From: Burkholderiales bacterium
GTDB taxonomy: Bacteria > Pseudomonadota > Gammaproteobacteria > Burkholderiales > JAEUOS01
NCBI GenBank assembly: GCA_016790635.1
Contig: JAEUOR010000075.1
Span: 1 to 64,000, forward strand
Reading direction: 5' to 3'
Length of the DNA: 64,000 nt
This document shows, in pieces, positions 52,584-60,704 of this stretch. Position 1 is the stretch's first letter. Each line of letters begins with the position of its first letter. Below the pieces are notes generated by a model. That model was not told the origin of the DNA. It saw only the letters and a program-made list of their open reading frames with translations, and did no database searches. Both the position numbers and the translations under genes were made by a program.

Positions 52584-53378
52584 ATGGCAATGGATGTCAT
52601 CGACTACAAGATTTTCGGTTCGGAAATGCAGTTCGTCGAGATCGAACTCGACCCTGACGAGGCGGCCATCGGCGAGGCCGGCTCGCTCATGTACATGGAA
52701 GATGGTGTCGACATGGACACGATCTTCGGCGATGGTTCGGCGCAGCAGTCGGGTTTCTTCGGCAAGCTCTTGGGCGCCGGCAAACGCGTGTTGACCGGCG
52801 AATCGCTCTTCACGACCGTCTACACCAACAAGGGTTCGGGAAAGAAAAAAGTCGCCTTCGCATCGCCCTATCCGGGCAAGCTCCTGCCGATGGACTTGAA
52901 GAAGCTGGGCGGCTCCTTGATCTGCCAGAAGGACGCATTCCTGTGCGCGGCCAAGGGCGTCTCACTGTCGATCGCGTTTCAGAAGAAGCTCGGCGCCGGT
53001 TTTTTCGGCGGCGAGGGTTTCATCATGCAAAAGCTCGAGGGCGACGGCATGGCCTTCGTGCACGCCGGCGGCACCATGCACCAGAGAAACCTGGCGCCCG
53101 GTGAGGTTCTGCGCGTCGACACCGGCTGCCTGGTCGCGATGCAACCCTCGGTGGACTACGACATCCAGTACGTCGGCAAGATCAAGACCGCGCTGTTCGG
53201 CGGCGAGGGCCTGTTTTTCGCCACCCTGCGCGGCCCCGGCACGGTGATCATCCAGTCACTGCCCTTCTCACGCCTGGCTTCGCGCATCTTCGCCTCGGCG
53301 CCGCAGGGCGCCGGCGGCGCAGCCTCGGGGCTGCTCGGCGGCGGCGCGGGCAGCATCTTCGGCGGCGACGACGACTAG
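52584..53378 (+). CDS. AIM24/TIGR00266 family protein
   Basis: 264 residues with the TIGR00266 beta-helix-like fold: IFGSEMQFVEIELDPDEAAI, AGSLMYMEDGVDMDTIFGDG, SLFTTVYTNKGSGKKKVAFA, FLCAAKGVSLSIAFQKKLGA, FFGGEGFIMQKLEGDGMAF, and a Gly-rich end GGGAGSIFGGDDD. The family is related to mitochondrial AIM24 and to TNF-like folds; its biochemical role is unknown. The ATG at 52584 follows AAGGGAAACC; the open frame runs further back without homology. A TACAAT at 52507-52512 could be its -10. An M48 protease gene follows 57 bases later. Confidence 0.88.
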   Translation: MAMDVIDYKIFGSEMQFVEIELDPDEAAIGEAGSLMYMEDGVDMDTIFGDGSAQQSGFFGKLLGAGKRVLTGESLFTTVYTNKGSGKKKVAFASPYPGKLLPMDLKKLGGSLICQKDAFLCAAKGVSLSIAFQKKLGAGFFGGEGFIMQKLEGDGMAFVHAGGTMHQRNLAPGEVLRVDTGCLVAMQPSVDYDIQYVGKIKTALFGGEGLFFATLRGPGTVIIQSLPFSRLASRIFASAPQGAGGAASGLLGGGAGSIFGGDDD

Positions 53379-53435
53379 GCACCTGCCGATGGCAGCGGCG
53401 CGTCGCCCAAGCCGGCGCAGCCCCGGCTTTGAGCC

Positions 53436-54566
53436 ATGAGCGCGGCCGAACGCATCCCCGCCCAGGCCTTTGGGCCCGGATTCCTGGGCACGGGTTCCGC
53501 GGTCGAGGTCGAACTCTCGGACTATGGCTTGCGGCTCGTCACCGAGGACGGCTTCGACGGCCATCCGCCGTGGACTGATGTCGCCGCCCGCAAGGGCGGC
53601 TTCAACGACCGCGCGCTGCTGCTCGAATGGACCGGACGCGCCGGCCGATACGCGCTATCGCTGAGCGACCCCGCCGCCATCGCGGCGGTGCGCGCACGAC
53701 TGGCCGCTACCCAGCCGCAGCGCCAGATCGCCGGCAGCGGCATCATGGGGCGCGGGGGGGCGACCCGCGCCTGGTCGCACGCCTTTATCTGGGGCACGAT
53801 CGTCGTGCCCCTCATTCTCATCGGCGCGCTTGTCTGGCAACACGAGCGCATCGCGGCCTGGGCCGTGTCGCTGATCCCGGTCGCGCAGGAACGCAAACTC
53901 GGCGAGGCGGTTTTCGCCCAGGCGAAAACCCGACTGACCTTGGTCGACGGTCCTGCCACCACCATGGTGCGCGAGATCGGCGCGCGCCTGTCCCAGGGCT
54001 CGGTCTACGCGTACGAATTCCACGTTGCGAATGATCCTTCGGTCAACGCCTTCGCGATTCCCGGCGGCTTCATCGTCATCCACTCCGGACTCATCGCGTC
54101 GGCTGCAAGCGCCGAGGAAGTCGCGGGCGTGATCGCGCACGAGATCGTGCATGTCGAGAAGCGACACAGCCTCAAGGCCATGGCCAAGGGCGCCGGGGTC
54201 GCCATCGCGGTCGCACTCGTCACCGGCGACCTGGGCGGCGTCGCCGTGATCGGTACCGAGCTGGCGAACCTGTCGTTCTCGCGCGGCCACGAGACCGAGG
54301 CCGACCTCGAGGGGCTCAAGCTACTCGTCAAGGCCGGCATCGCACCGCACGGAATGCGCGACTTCTTTCGCAAGCTGGGCGACGGTACGATCCGCACACC
54401 GGGTTGGCTGTCTTCGCACCCGCCGAGCGCGGAGCGCTATACGGCGCTCGACGCCGCGATCAAGGCGTTGCCACCGTCATCCCACCAACCACTCGGCTAC
54501 GATCTGGCAGCGATCAAGGCTTCGCTGCCTGCCGCCAAGCCTGCTGCGCCCAAGGAGACAAAATGA
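53436..54566 (+). CDS. M48-family membrane metalloprotease
   Basis: 376 residues. The N-terminal cytosolic 110 residues contain a PH-like beta module (VEVELSDYGLRLVTEDGF). A membrane helix (about 118-135) follows, then a periplasmic M48 peptidase with HEIVH (zinc ligands H235, H239, catalytic E236) and the third ligand in RGHETEADLEGLKLL. The segment NAFAIPGGFIVIHSGLI is typical of the LoiP/BepA group, which degrades misfolded outer-membrane proteins. The PH-like front domain is unusual for that group. The stop overlaps the chorismate mutase gene by 4 bases. Confidence 0.9.
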   Translation: MSAAERIPAQAFGPGFLGTGSAVEVELSDYGLRLVTEDGFDGHPPWTDVAARKGGFNDRALLLEWTGRAGRYALSLSDPAAIAAVRARLAATQPQRQIAGSGIMGRGGATRAWSHAFIWGTIVVPLILIGALVWQHERIAAWAVSLIPVAQERKLGEAVFAQAKTRLTLVDGPATTMVREIGARLSQGSVYAYEFHVANDPSVNAFAIPGGFIVIHSGLIASAASAEEVAGVIAHEIVHVEKRHSLKAMAKGAGVAIAVALVTGDLGGVAVIGTELANLSFSRGHETEADLEGLKLLVKAGIAPHGMRDFFRKLGDGTIRTPGWLSSHPPSAERYTALDAAIKALPPSSHQPLGYDLAAIKASLPAAKPAAPKETK

Positions 54567-54925
54567 TCGAGCCCGATCCCGCTGCCGGCCCGGTGCGCCG
54601 CTTTCGCGATGCCAGCTACCGGCCGCGCGCGGCCAACCTGGCCGAGATCCGCAGCCAGATCGACCGGATCGACGCGGCCATCATCGCCCTCCTGGCCGAG
54701 CGCGCAAGTTATGTGAAGGATGCGACACGCTTCAAGCGCGACGCCTTCCAGGTCAGCGCCCCGGCGCGGCAGGCGCAGGTGTTTGCGCGCGTGCGCGAGC
54801 TCGCCCATCGCGCGAACCCGGGATTCGAGGGCTTCGACGATGTCGTCGAAGCGACCTATCGCACCCTGGTCGCAAGCTTTGTCGCGGGCGAAGGTCGACA
54901 CTTCGACGCGACCGAACCTCTCTGA
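54563..54925 (+). CDS. AroQ-type chorismate mutase / isochorismate-pyruvate lyase-like
   Basis: 120 residues, an all-helical AroQ protein: LAEIRSQIDRIDAAIIALLA, RASYVKDATRFK, and VSAPARQAQVFARVRELAHR. The last two match PchB-like enzymes (isochorismate-pyruvate lyase with weak mutase activity) and YddM-like stand-alone mutases, more than the PheA-fused mutase. No isochorismate synthase is nearby, so salicylate synthesis is not supported by context. AAGGAGAC precedes the ATG at 54563, which overlaps the M48 gene stop by 4 bases. Confidence 0.85.
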   Translation: MIEPDPAAGPVRRFRDASYRPRAANLAEIRSQIDRIDAAIIALLAERASYVKDATRFKRDAFQVSAPARQAQVFARVRELAHRANPGFEGFDDVVEATYRTLVASFVAGEGRHFDATEPL

Positions 54926-54979
54926 CTTCGCGCCATAATCGAAAGCCCGCTAATCCAACTCAGCCATGGACCCTTCGTC

Positions 54980-55951
54980 ATGACGACGCGCTTCCTCATC
55001 GCCCTCGCCATCGCTTGCACCTGCGCATTGCCCGGTGTCGCCATTGCGCAGGACTACCCGACACGGCCCATCCGCGTTCTCGTCCCCTTCGCCGCCGGTT
55101 CCACGCCGGACGTGTTCGCGCGCATCGTCGGCGAGCGTGTCAGTGCCACGATCCGGCAGCCGCTCGTCATCGAGAACCGCCCCGGCGCGGGCGGCATGGT
55201 CGCCACCGAGGCGGTCGCGCGCGCGCAGCCTGACGGCTACACGATCGGCGTGTCGATCACGGGGCCACTGGTCAACAACACCGTGCTCTACAGAAAAATG
55301 TCCTACAACCCGTTCACGGACCTGGCGCCGATCACCCTGGGCGTGCACCAGCCCAACGTGCTTGCGATCACGCCGACCCTGAATGTGAACACGATGCAGG
55401 AACTCTTCGAACTCCTGAAGAAGAACCCCGGCAAGTACAACTACGCCTCGATCGGCGCCGGCAGCCTGTCGCACCTCTCGGTGGAACTCATCAAGGCCAA
55501 GACCAACACCTTCATCGTCCACATCCCGTACGCATCCTCCCCCGCGGCCGTGACGAGCGTGATCGCCGGCGACACGCACATCGCCTCCCTCGCGCCCCTG
55601 GCGGTCATGCCGCAGGTGCAGGCCGGCAAGCTGAAGGCGCTGGCGATCTCGACGCCGCAGCGCTCTCCGCTCCTGCCCACGATCCCCACGTTCAAGGAGG
55701 CCGGCATCCTCGATGTCGAAGCCACCGCCTGGATCGGCGTGGTCGCGCCGGCCAAGACCCCGGCGCTGGTCATCGAACGCCTGAACCGCGAATTCGTCGC
55801 CGCCATGCGCGAACCGGCCACGGCCGAAAAGCTGCGCGCCCAGTACATGGACCCGGCGCCCGGGACACCCGCTCAGTTCGCCGCTTTCATGCAGGAAGAA
55901 CTCAAGCGCTGGGGACCGGTGATCAAGCGTAGCGGGGCGACAATCGATTAG
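54980..55951 (+). CDS. Bug-family (tripartite tricarboxylate) receptor, second copy
   Basis: 323 residues with a signal peptide (MTTRFLIALAIACTCALPGVAIA). Bug marks are YPTRPIRVLVPFAAGSTPD, LVIENRPGAGGMVATEAVA, YNYASIGAGSLSHLSVEL and the ligand loop HIPYASSPAAVTSVIAGD. It differs clearly from the copy at 10 kb, so they are not a recent duplication. No TctAB genes are nearby. It stands alone 54 bases after the chorismate mutase gene; its stop lies 198 bases before amtB, in the gap holding the amtB control region. Confidence 0.9.
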   Translation: MTTRFLIALAIACTCALPGVAIAQDYPTRPIRVLVPFAAGSTPDVFARIVGERVSATIRQPLVIENRPGAGGMVATEAVARAQPDGYTIGVSITGPLVNNTVLYRKMSYNPFTDLAPITLGVHQPNVLAITPTLNVNTMQELFELLKKNPGKYNYASIGAGSLSHLSVELIKAKTNTFIVHIPYASSPAAVTSVIAGDTHIASLAPLAVMPQVQAGKLKALAISTPQRSPLLPTIPTFKEAGILDVEATAWIGVVAPAKTPALVIERLNREFVAAMREPATAEKLRAQYMDPAPGTPAQFAAFMQEELKRWGPVIKRSGATID

Positions 55952-55989
55952 TGGGGCCCGATTTACGCGCGAAAACACAGCGCGCGTTC

Positions 55990-56024
55990 GCACTAAATTG
56001 GTGCTTTAAGATTATTGTTGGTGC
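55990..56024 (+). promoter_or_regulatory. NtrC-type enhancer upstream of amtB
   Basis: GCACTAAATTGGTGC (55990-56004) is a GCAC-N7-GTGC dyad one base different from the strong E. coli glnA NtrC site core GCACTATATTGGTGC. Twenty bases on, TTGGTGCA (56017-56024) gives a second, half-conserved site, so two sites lie on the same face of the helix about 110-130 bases upstream of the sigma-54 start. A third half-site, TGCACCA, is at 56061-56067. Confidence 0.75.
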
Positions 56025-56100
56025 ATTTTTCTTCGCAACATCCGTGGGCCCATCGTGATCTGCACCATGAAAGCCCTTACGCATCAATAGTGTCCTTATT

Positions 56101-56116
56101 TGGTGCATTCCTTGCT
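56101..56116 (+). promoter_or_regulatory. Sigma-54 promoter of amtB
   Basis: TGGTGCATTCCTTGCT has the -24 GG (56102-56103) and -12 GC (56114-56115) at the exact required spacing, with TTGCT matching the consensus -12. Transcription would start near 56127, with a leader of about 22 bases. Together with the NtrC-type sites upstream it predicts induction under nitrogen limitation. Confidence 0.8.
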
Positions 56117-56148
56117 TGTATCCGGGATTCGAACCGACGGAGACAGGC

Positions 56149-57351
56149 ATGGAACAACTCAAGTCAGGCGCTGACGCGCTCTTCATCCTGCTGGGCGCGA
56201 TCATGGTGCTGGCCATGCACGCGGGATTCGCCTTCCTTGAGCTAGGGACGGTCCGACGCAAGAACCAGGTCAACGCCCTGGTGAAGATCCTGGTCGATTT
56301 CTCGGTTTCGACGCTCGCCTACTTTTTCGTCGGCTACAGCGTCGCCTACGGGGTCAGCTTTTTCGTGGGCGCCGAAACCCTGGCGCAAAAAAGCGGATTC
56401 GAGCTCGTCAAGTTTTTCTTTCTCCTTACCTTCGCGGCGGCGATCCCGGCCATCGTCTCCGGCGGCATCGCGGAGCGCTCGCGCTTCGGCGCACAACTGT
56501 TCGCCACCGCCGTCCTGGTCGGATTGATCTACCCCTTCTTCGAAGGCATCGTCTGGAACCAGAAATTCGGCGTGCAGGCCTTGATCAAGGGCGCCTTCGG
56601 CGAGGAGTTCCACGACTTTGCAGGTTCGGTCGTCGTTCATGCGGTCGGCGGCTGGATCGGGCTCATGGCCGTCATGCAGATCGGGCCGCGACGCGGACGC
56701 TACAACAAGGAGGGGGCGATCGCTGCACACCCGCCCTCGTCCATCCCCTTTCTCGCGCTGGGCGCCTGGGTGCTCTCGGTGGGCTGGTTCGGCTTCAATG
56801 TCATGAGCGCACAAACCATCGACAAGATCTCGGGCCTGGTCGCGATCAATTCCCTGATGGCCATGGCCGGTGGCACGCTCGCGGCTGCCCTCATCGGCAA
56901 GAACGACCCGGGCTTTGTGCACAACGGTCCGCTGGCCGGCCTGGTGGCGGTGTGCGCCGGCTCGGACGTGATGCATCCCATCGGCGCCTTGCTGGTTGGC
57001 GGCGTCGCCGGCACGCTCTTCGTCGTCATGTTCACGCTGACCCAGAACCGCTGGAAGATCGACGACGTGCTGGGGGTATGGCCCCTGCACGGGCTGTGCG
57101 GCGCCTGGGGCGGCATCGCCGCGGGCATCTTCGGCGCCAAGGCATTGGGCGGCATGGGTGGGGTGAGTTTCATGGCGCAGCTGGCCGGCACCACGCTGGG
57201 CATCGTCGTGGCAGTGATCGGCGGCTGGGCAACCTACGCGCTGATCAAGGCCTTCATGCCGCTGCGCCTGGACCCCGAGGAGGAATTCAACGGGGCGGAT
57301 CTGACGATCCACAAGATCACGGCGACGCCGGACCGCGAGGCAAGCTGGTAG
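56149..57351 (+). CDS. amtB: Ammonium transporter
   Basis: 400 residues, about eleven membrane helices. The protein opens MEQLKSGADALFILLGAIMV, with no long signal peptide, then GFAFLELGTVRRKNQVNALVK. The two pore histidines are in GSVVVHAVGGW and VWPLHGLCGAWGGIAAG. The tail ends FNGADLTIHKITATPDREASW, a C-terminal segment that in homologues contacts the PII protein GlnK. No glnK is adjacent, unlike the usual glnK-amtB pair. I chose the ATG at 56149 with GGAGACAGG before it; a TTG at 56116 would fall inside the promoter. Confidence 0.95.
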   Translation: MEQLKSGADALFILLGAIMVLAMHAGFAFLELGTVRRKNQVNALVKILVDFSVSTLAYFFVGYSVAYGVSFFVGAETLAQKSGFELVKFFFLLTFAAAIPAIVSGGIAERSRFGAQLFATAVLVGLIYPFFEGIVWNQKFGVQALIKGAFGEEFHDFAGSVVVHAVGGWIGLMAVMQIGPRRGRYNKEGAIAAHPPSSIPFLALGAWVLSVGWFGFNVMSAQTIDKISGLVAINSLMAMAGGTLAAALIGKNDPGFVHNGPLAGLVAVCAGSDVMHPIGALLVGGVAGTLFVVMFTLTQNRWKIDDVLGVWPLHGLCGAWGGIAAGIFGAKALGGMGGVSFMAQLAGTTLGIVVAVIGGWATYALIKAFMPLRLDPEEEFNGADLTIHKITATPDREASW

Positions 57352-57398
57352 CCGCTGCCCGGGAGCACCCGACGGCGCATGCGGCGTCCGCGGGCCGG

Positions 57399-57986
57399 TT
57401 ACTCGCTACGTTGCTGCTCCGCAATCGAGCGGATCTGGAACTGTCCGTCGTTGCGAAACAGCCAGGTCTCGACAACCTGCAAGCGGCCGCCGCGCACGAG
57501 GGATTGCGCCGGTCGCGGATACGGCGCGCCGCGGCGGATGCTGGCGAGCGTCGCCGCGACCGTCTCCGCATCGCCGTTGTCGCGCAGGATGCGCGCATCG
57601 ACGACATTGCCGGAGGCGTCCAGCATCACGCTGGCGACGATGACCGAGCGCAGGAGCGGCGGCGGCCGGCCGCGAAAGACCTGCGCCGGGGACGTCTGGT
57701 ACACGCGCGTTGCGAAGTCGCGCTTGTAGTCGTCGACACGGCTGGCCGTCGATGGCGCCGGCGGCGGCGCGGACGGCACGACGGCCGCGGGGGGTGGCGC
57801 TGGGGCTGACTCGATCGAAGGGGCAGGAGTAACAGCGGGCCCCGGGCCGGGTGACGGCGCCTCTGGGGCCGGAGCAGGCGCTGGCGCGGCAGGCTCCGGA
57901 ACACTCGAGCGCGAACCACAAGCGGCAAGACAGGCCACGGCCAGCATTAGCACTGTCCAGCGTACAAGAGCCGCTACTTGACCCAT
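57399..57986 (-). CDS. Lipoprotein with TonB-type C-terminal domain
   Basis: 195 residues. A lipobox LAAC in VLMLAVACLAACGSRSSVP gives a lipidated N-terminus, followed by a long Pro/Ala linker (about 30-85). The rest is a TonB-like C-terminal domain: FRGRPPPLLRSVIVASVMLD, ASGNVVDARILRDNGDAETV and the final RLQVVETWLFRNDGQFQIRS. Unlike true TonB it has no membrane-spanning anchor, so it cannot transduce energy in the usual way. AAGGGGAAT precedes the ATG at 57986. It is convergent with amtB and divergent from the PhyH gene. Confidence 0.78.
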   Translation of the reverse strand: MGQVAALVRWTVLMLAVACLAACGSRSSVPEPAAPAPAPAPEAPSPGPGPAVTPAPSIESAPAPPPAAVVPSAPPPAPSTASRVDDYKRDFATRVYQTSPAQVFRGRPPPLLRSVIVASVMLDASGNVVDARILRDNGDAETVAATLASIRRGAPYPRPAQSLVRGGRLQVVETWLFRNDGQFQIRSIAEQQRSE

Positions 57987-58067
57987 AATTCCCCTTTCAC
58001 TAGCTGCGCGGTACCGCTTTGACCCGCGCAACGGCCATCGAAGTATCCCCGAAAAACGGAGACAAGC

Positions 58068-58868
58068 ATGATTTCCCCCAGTATCCGCGCCGCCTACGCC
58101 GAAGACGGCGTAGTCTGCCTGCGCGGCATCGTCGAGCCGCACTGGATCGAACGCCTGCGCGAAGGCGTCGAGGAGAACCTGCGCGCTCCGGGCCCCTACG
58201 CCAAGCGCTACACGCCCGAGGGCCAGCCCGGTTTCTTTTTTGGCGACTATTGCAACTGGCAGCGCATCCCCGCGTATCGCGAGTTTTTCTTCGAGGGGCC
58301 CATGAAACACGCCGCCTCGCTGCTCATGGACTCGCCCAAGGTGAACCTGTATCACGAGCACGTGCTGGTCAAGGAACCCGGGACGCGCGAGAAGACGCCC
58401 TGGCACCATGACCAGCCCTACTACCCGGTCGACGGCGAGCACCTGGTGAGCTTCTGGATTCCGCTCGACCCGGTCGAGAAACGCACCTGCCCCGAGTACA
58501 TCGCCGGCTCGCACCGCTGGGGACGCTGGTTCCGGCCCGCGCGCTTCGCCGACCAGAAGGCGCACGCCAACGCCACCGACGGGCGCTTCGAGACCATCCC
58601 CGACTTCGAGGCCGAGCGCGAGCGTCATACGATCCTCTCCTGGGAACTCGCCGTAGGCGACTGCATCGCCTTTCACGGACTCACCGTGCACGGCGCACCG
58701 GAGAACCTGTCGACCCACCGGCGGCGCGCGTTTTCGGCACGCTTCACCGGCGAGGATGCGCGCTGGGTGCTGCGCGAAGGATTCATGTCGCCACCGCCGC
58801 CGGAGAGCGGCGCGCCGGCATCGGGTGCCCGTCTGGATTCGGAGCTTTTTCCGGTATTGCTGGCGTAG
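58068..58868 (+). CDS. Phytanoyl-CoA dioxygenase (PhyH) family protein
   Basis: 266 residues, Fe(II)/2-oxoglutarate-dependent dioxygenase. The iron triad is H113 and D115 in WHHDQPYYP with H208 in FHGLTVHGAPEN; the 2-oxoglutarate arginine is in RRRAFSARF. The surrounding YEDGVV-like start (YAEDGVVCLRGIVEPHWI) and FWIPLDPVEKRTCPEYIAGSH are usual. It hydroxylates an unknown substrate. It diverges from the lipoprotein gene with 81 bases between, and galM lies downstream on the same strand after 170 bases. Confidence 0.88.
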   Translation: MISPSIRAAYAEDGVVCLRGIVEPHWIERLREGVEENLRAPGPYAKRYTPEGQPGFFFGDYCNWQRIPAYREFFFEGPMKHAASLLMDSPKVNLYHEHVLVKEPGTREKTPWHHDQPYYPVDGEHLVSFWIPLDPVEKRTCPEYIAGSHRWGRWFRPARFADQKAHANATDGRFETIPDFEAERERHTILSWELAVGDCIAFHGLTVHGAPENLSTHRRRAFSARFTGEDARWVLREGFMSPPPPESGAPASGARLDSELFPVLLA

Positions 58869-59038
58869 TTGCCGAATCGCAGCGGTTTTTTCCTGGCTTG
58901 GCCTCGCCTTGCCCCTCGCACAAGGCCGAGTGAGCGCAGGCTGCTTGGACTGCCGGCGGCGTCCACCTTCAGTGTGCTGAATCCGGCCCGGTGAACGCCC
59001 ACCGCTACGATGTCGGCCAAGGCCACGACGCACAGACC

Positions 59039-60118
59039 ATGACTTTCGAACCTCTCGATCCCACACGATTCCGCACCAGCATCGACGGTGCGAACACCGA
59101 TCTCTTCACGCTCTCCAACCAGGCAGGCATGCAGGTGCGCTTCACCAACCAGGGCGCGAAAATCCTGCAGCTGATCGTCCCCGACCGCAACGGCAATCTG
59201 GACGACGTGGTGCTGGGCTACGACAGCATCGAGGACGTGCTGACCGGGCAGCCGAGCATGGGCGCCTTCGTCGGGCGCTATGCGGGGCGCATCGCGCATG
59301 GGCGCTTTGCGCTCGACGGACGGGACTACGCGCTCGGCACCAACAACAATGGCCATACCCTGCACGGCGGGGTCAAGGGCTCGCGCCACCGGGTGTTCGA
59401 CGTAGTGTCGATCGACGCCTCGCGCGCGGAGATGGAGCTCGTCTATGCCGACGGCGAAGAGGGTTTCCCGGGACGGCTCGCCTCGCGCGTGGTCTATGAA
59501 GTGACCGAAGACAACGCGCTCGACATCACATGGAGTGCGACCAGCGATGCGCCCACGGTCGTCAATTTCACCTCGCACGCGTTCTTCAACCTGGCCGGGC
59601 ACGCCGCGGCGGACGAGACAACCAGCCACGACCATCTGCTGACGATCTTCGCAGGCCGCTATGCGGCGAACGATGCGCAACTGATCCCCAACGGACTGCT
59701 GAGGCAAGTGGCCGGCACGCCGCTCGACTTCCGTGTGCCGCGCCGCATCGGCGATGCGGCCGACGCGCCCGACCCGCTGGTGGCCGGGAGCGGCGGGTAT
59801 GACCACACCGCGGCACTCAACAAGCCCTACGGCGCCTACGGCATCGCCGCGCGCCTCGCCTACCCGCCCAATGGCCGCGTCATGGAAGTCTGGAGCGACG
59901 AACCCGCGCTAGTCTTCTACGGCGGCGGCGGGCTTACCGGGGAGATCCCGCGCGATCGCGGCAAGGGCGGCAAGGTGTACGGTCGGCGCGCGGGGCTGTG
60001 CCTGGAGCCGGAGCATTTCGGCAACTCGCCCAATCTGCCGTCGTTTCCGTCGACAGTGCTGCGGCCGGGGCAGGTGCGGCGCGGGCGCATCACTTACCGT
60101 TTCAGTACGGCTTCATGA
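59039..60118 (+). CDS. galM: Aldose 1-epimerase (galactose mutarotase)
   Basis: 359 residues, interconverts alpha and beta anomers of aldoses. Marks are FVGRYAGRIAHGRFALDG, NNNGHTLHGGVKGSRHRVF (substrate histidine), TSHAFFNLAGH with the general-acid histidine, and GLCLEPEHFGNSPN with the catalytic glutamate. I prefer the ATG at 59039; a GTG at 58991 would add 16 residues without homology. No gal or ara genes are nearby, so its physiological sugar is unknown. The 170 bases before it hold GC-rich sequence in which I see no clear feature. Confidence 0.9.
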   Translation: MTFEPLDPTRFRTSIDGANTDLFTLSNQAGMQVRFTNQGAKILQLIVPDRNGNLDDVVLGYDSIEDVLTGQPSMGAFVGRYAGRIAHGRFALDGRDYALGTNNNGHTLHGGVKGSRHRVFDVVSIDASRAEMELVYADGEEGFPGRLASRVVYEVTEDNALDITWSATSDAPTVVNFTSHAFFNLAGHAAADETTSHDHLLTIFAGRYAANDAQLIPNGLLRQVAGTPLDFRVPRRIGDAADAPDPLVAGSGGYDHTAALNKPYGAYGIAARLAYPPNGRVMEVWSDEPALVFYGGGGLTGEIPRDRGKGGKVYGRRAGLCLEPEHFGNSPNLPSFPSTVLRPGQVRRGRITYRFSTAS

Positions 60119-60152
60119 AACCCCTGAAATACCCACGCTTGATGCGGGAACT

Positions 60153-60611
60153 TCAGGAATTCGCCCGGTCGTTCCCCGCGCCTTCGATCAGCTGCCAGGT
60201 CGCGTTCGACACCGCGATCGCCTTGCCATCGGCATCCTTGAGCGTCGCCTCGAGGTAATTGATCGACCTGCCCTTCTTGAGGAAGCGTCCCTCGGCGCGC
60301 AGCCGGCCAGAGCGGCCCGGGCGCAGGTACTGGGTCTTCATCTCGAGTGTCGTGCCACGCGCGACATTGTGGGTCAGGAGGTGCCCCATCGCGATGTCGA
60401 GCACAGTGGCGATGATGCCGCCGTGCAGCGAGCCCTGCGGGTTGAACATGAAGTCGTGCGCATCGAACTCGACTACGCACAGGTCCGGCTCGGGATAGCT
60501 GATTTCAAGCCCCAGCCAGCGCGACAGGAAGAAGTTGCCGAACGCGCGTGTGTCGTCGGACAGGCCGCGCTCCAGCGCGGCACGGGCCGCGGCGTGGTCG
60601 ATGGTGCTCAT
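60153..60611 (-). CDS. PaaI/hotdog-fold thioesterase
   Basis: 152 residues, hotdog fold. The signature FNPQGSLHGGIIATVLDIAMG is present (HGG motif), with the catalytic aspartate in LDIAMG. Such enzymes hydrolyse acyl- or aryl-CoA thioesters. GGAG precedes the ATG at 60611 by 6 bases; the open frame further upstream runs through a repeated sequence and is rejected. It follows korB on the same strand across the 22-bp repeat. Confidence 0.88.
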   Translation of the reverse strand: MSTIDHAAARAALERGLSDDTRAFGNFFLSRWLGLEISYPEPDLCVVEFDAHDFMFNPQGSLHGGIIATVLDIAMGHLLTHNVARGTTLEMKTQYLRPGRSGRLRAEGRFLKKGRSINYLEATLKDADGKAIAVSNATWQLIEGAGNDRANS

Positions 60612-60623
60612 GGGTGTCTCCAC

Positions 60624-60703
60624 GGGGCCGCAAGGCCCCGTCGTCCTGGCCGCAAGGCCCCGTCGTTCGCGCCGCAAGGTCCCCTCGTCCGGGCCTTAAG
60701 GCC
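60624..60703. repeat. 22-bp imperfect tandem repeat with GCAA hairpins between korB and the thioesterase gene
   Basis: The unit GGCCGCAAGGCCCCGTCGT occurs at 60626-60644 and 60648-60666 with a period of 22, and a third, degenerate copy at 60670-60688. A palindrome GGCCTTAAGGCC at 60692-60703 ends the array. Each unit holds a GGCC-GCAA-GGCC hairpin with a stable loop in this orientation. It lies entirely in the 93 bases between korB and the thioesterase gene; the longer open frame through it has no homology. Confidence 0.8.
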
Positions 60704-60704
60704 G

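Noticed and set aside
60624..60703. A CRISPR array at the 22-bp repeat
   Set aside because: The repeat unit takes nearly the whole period, spacers are only about 3 bases, copies are degenerate and there are no cas genes.
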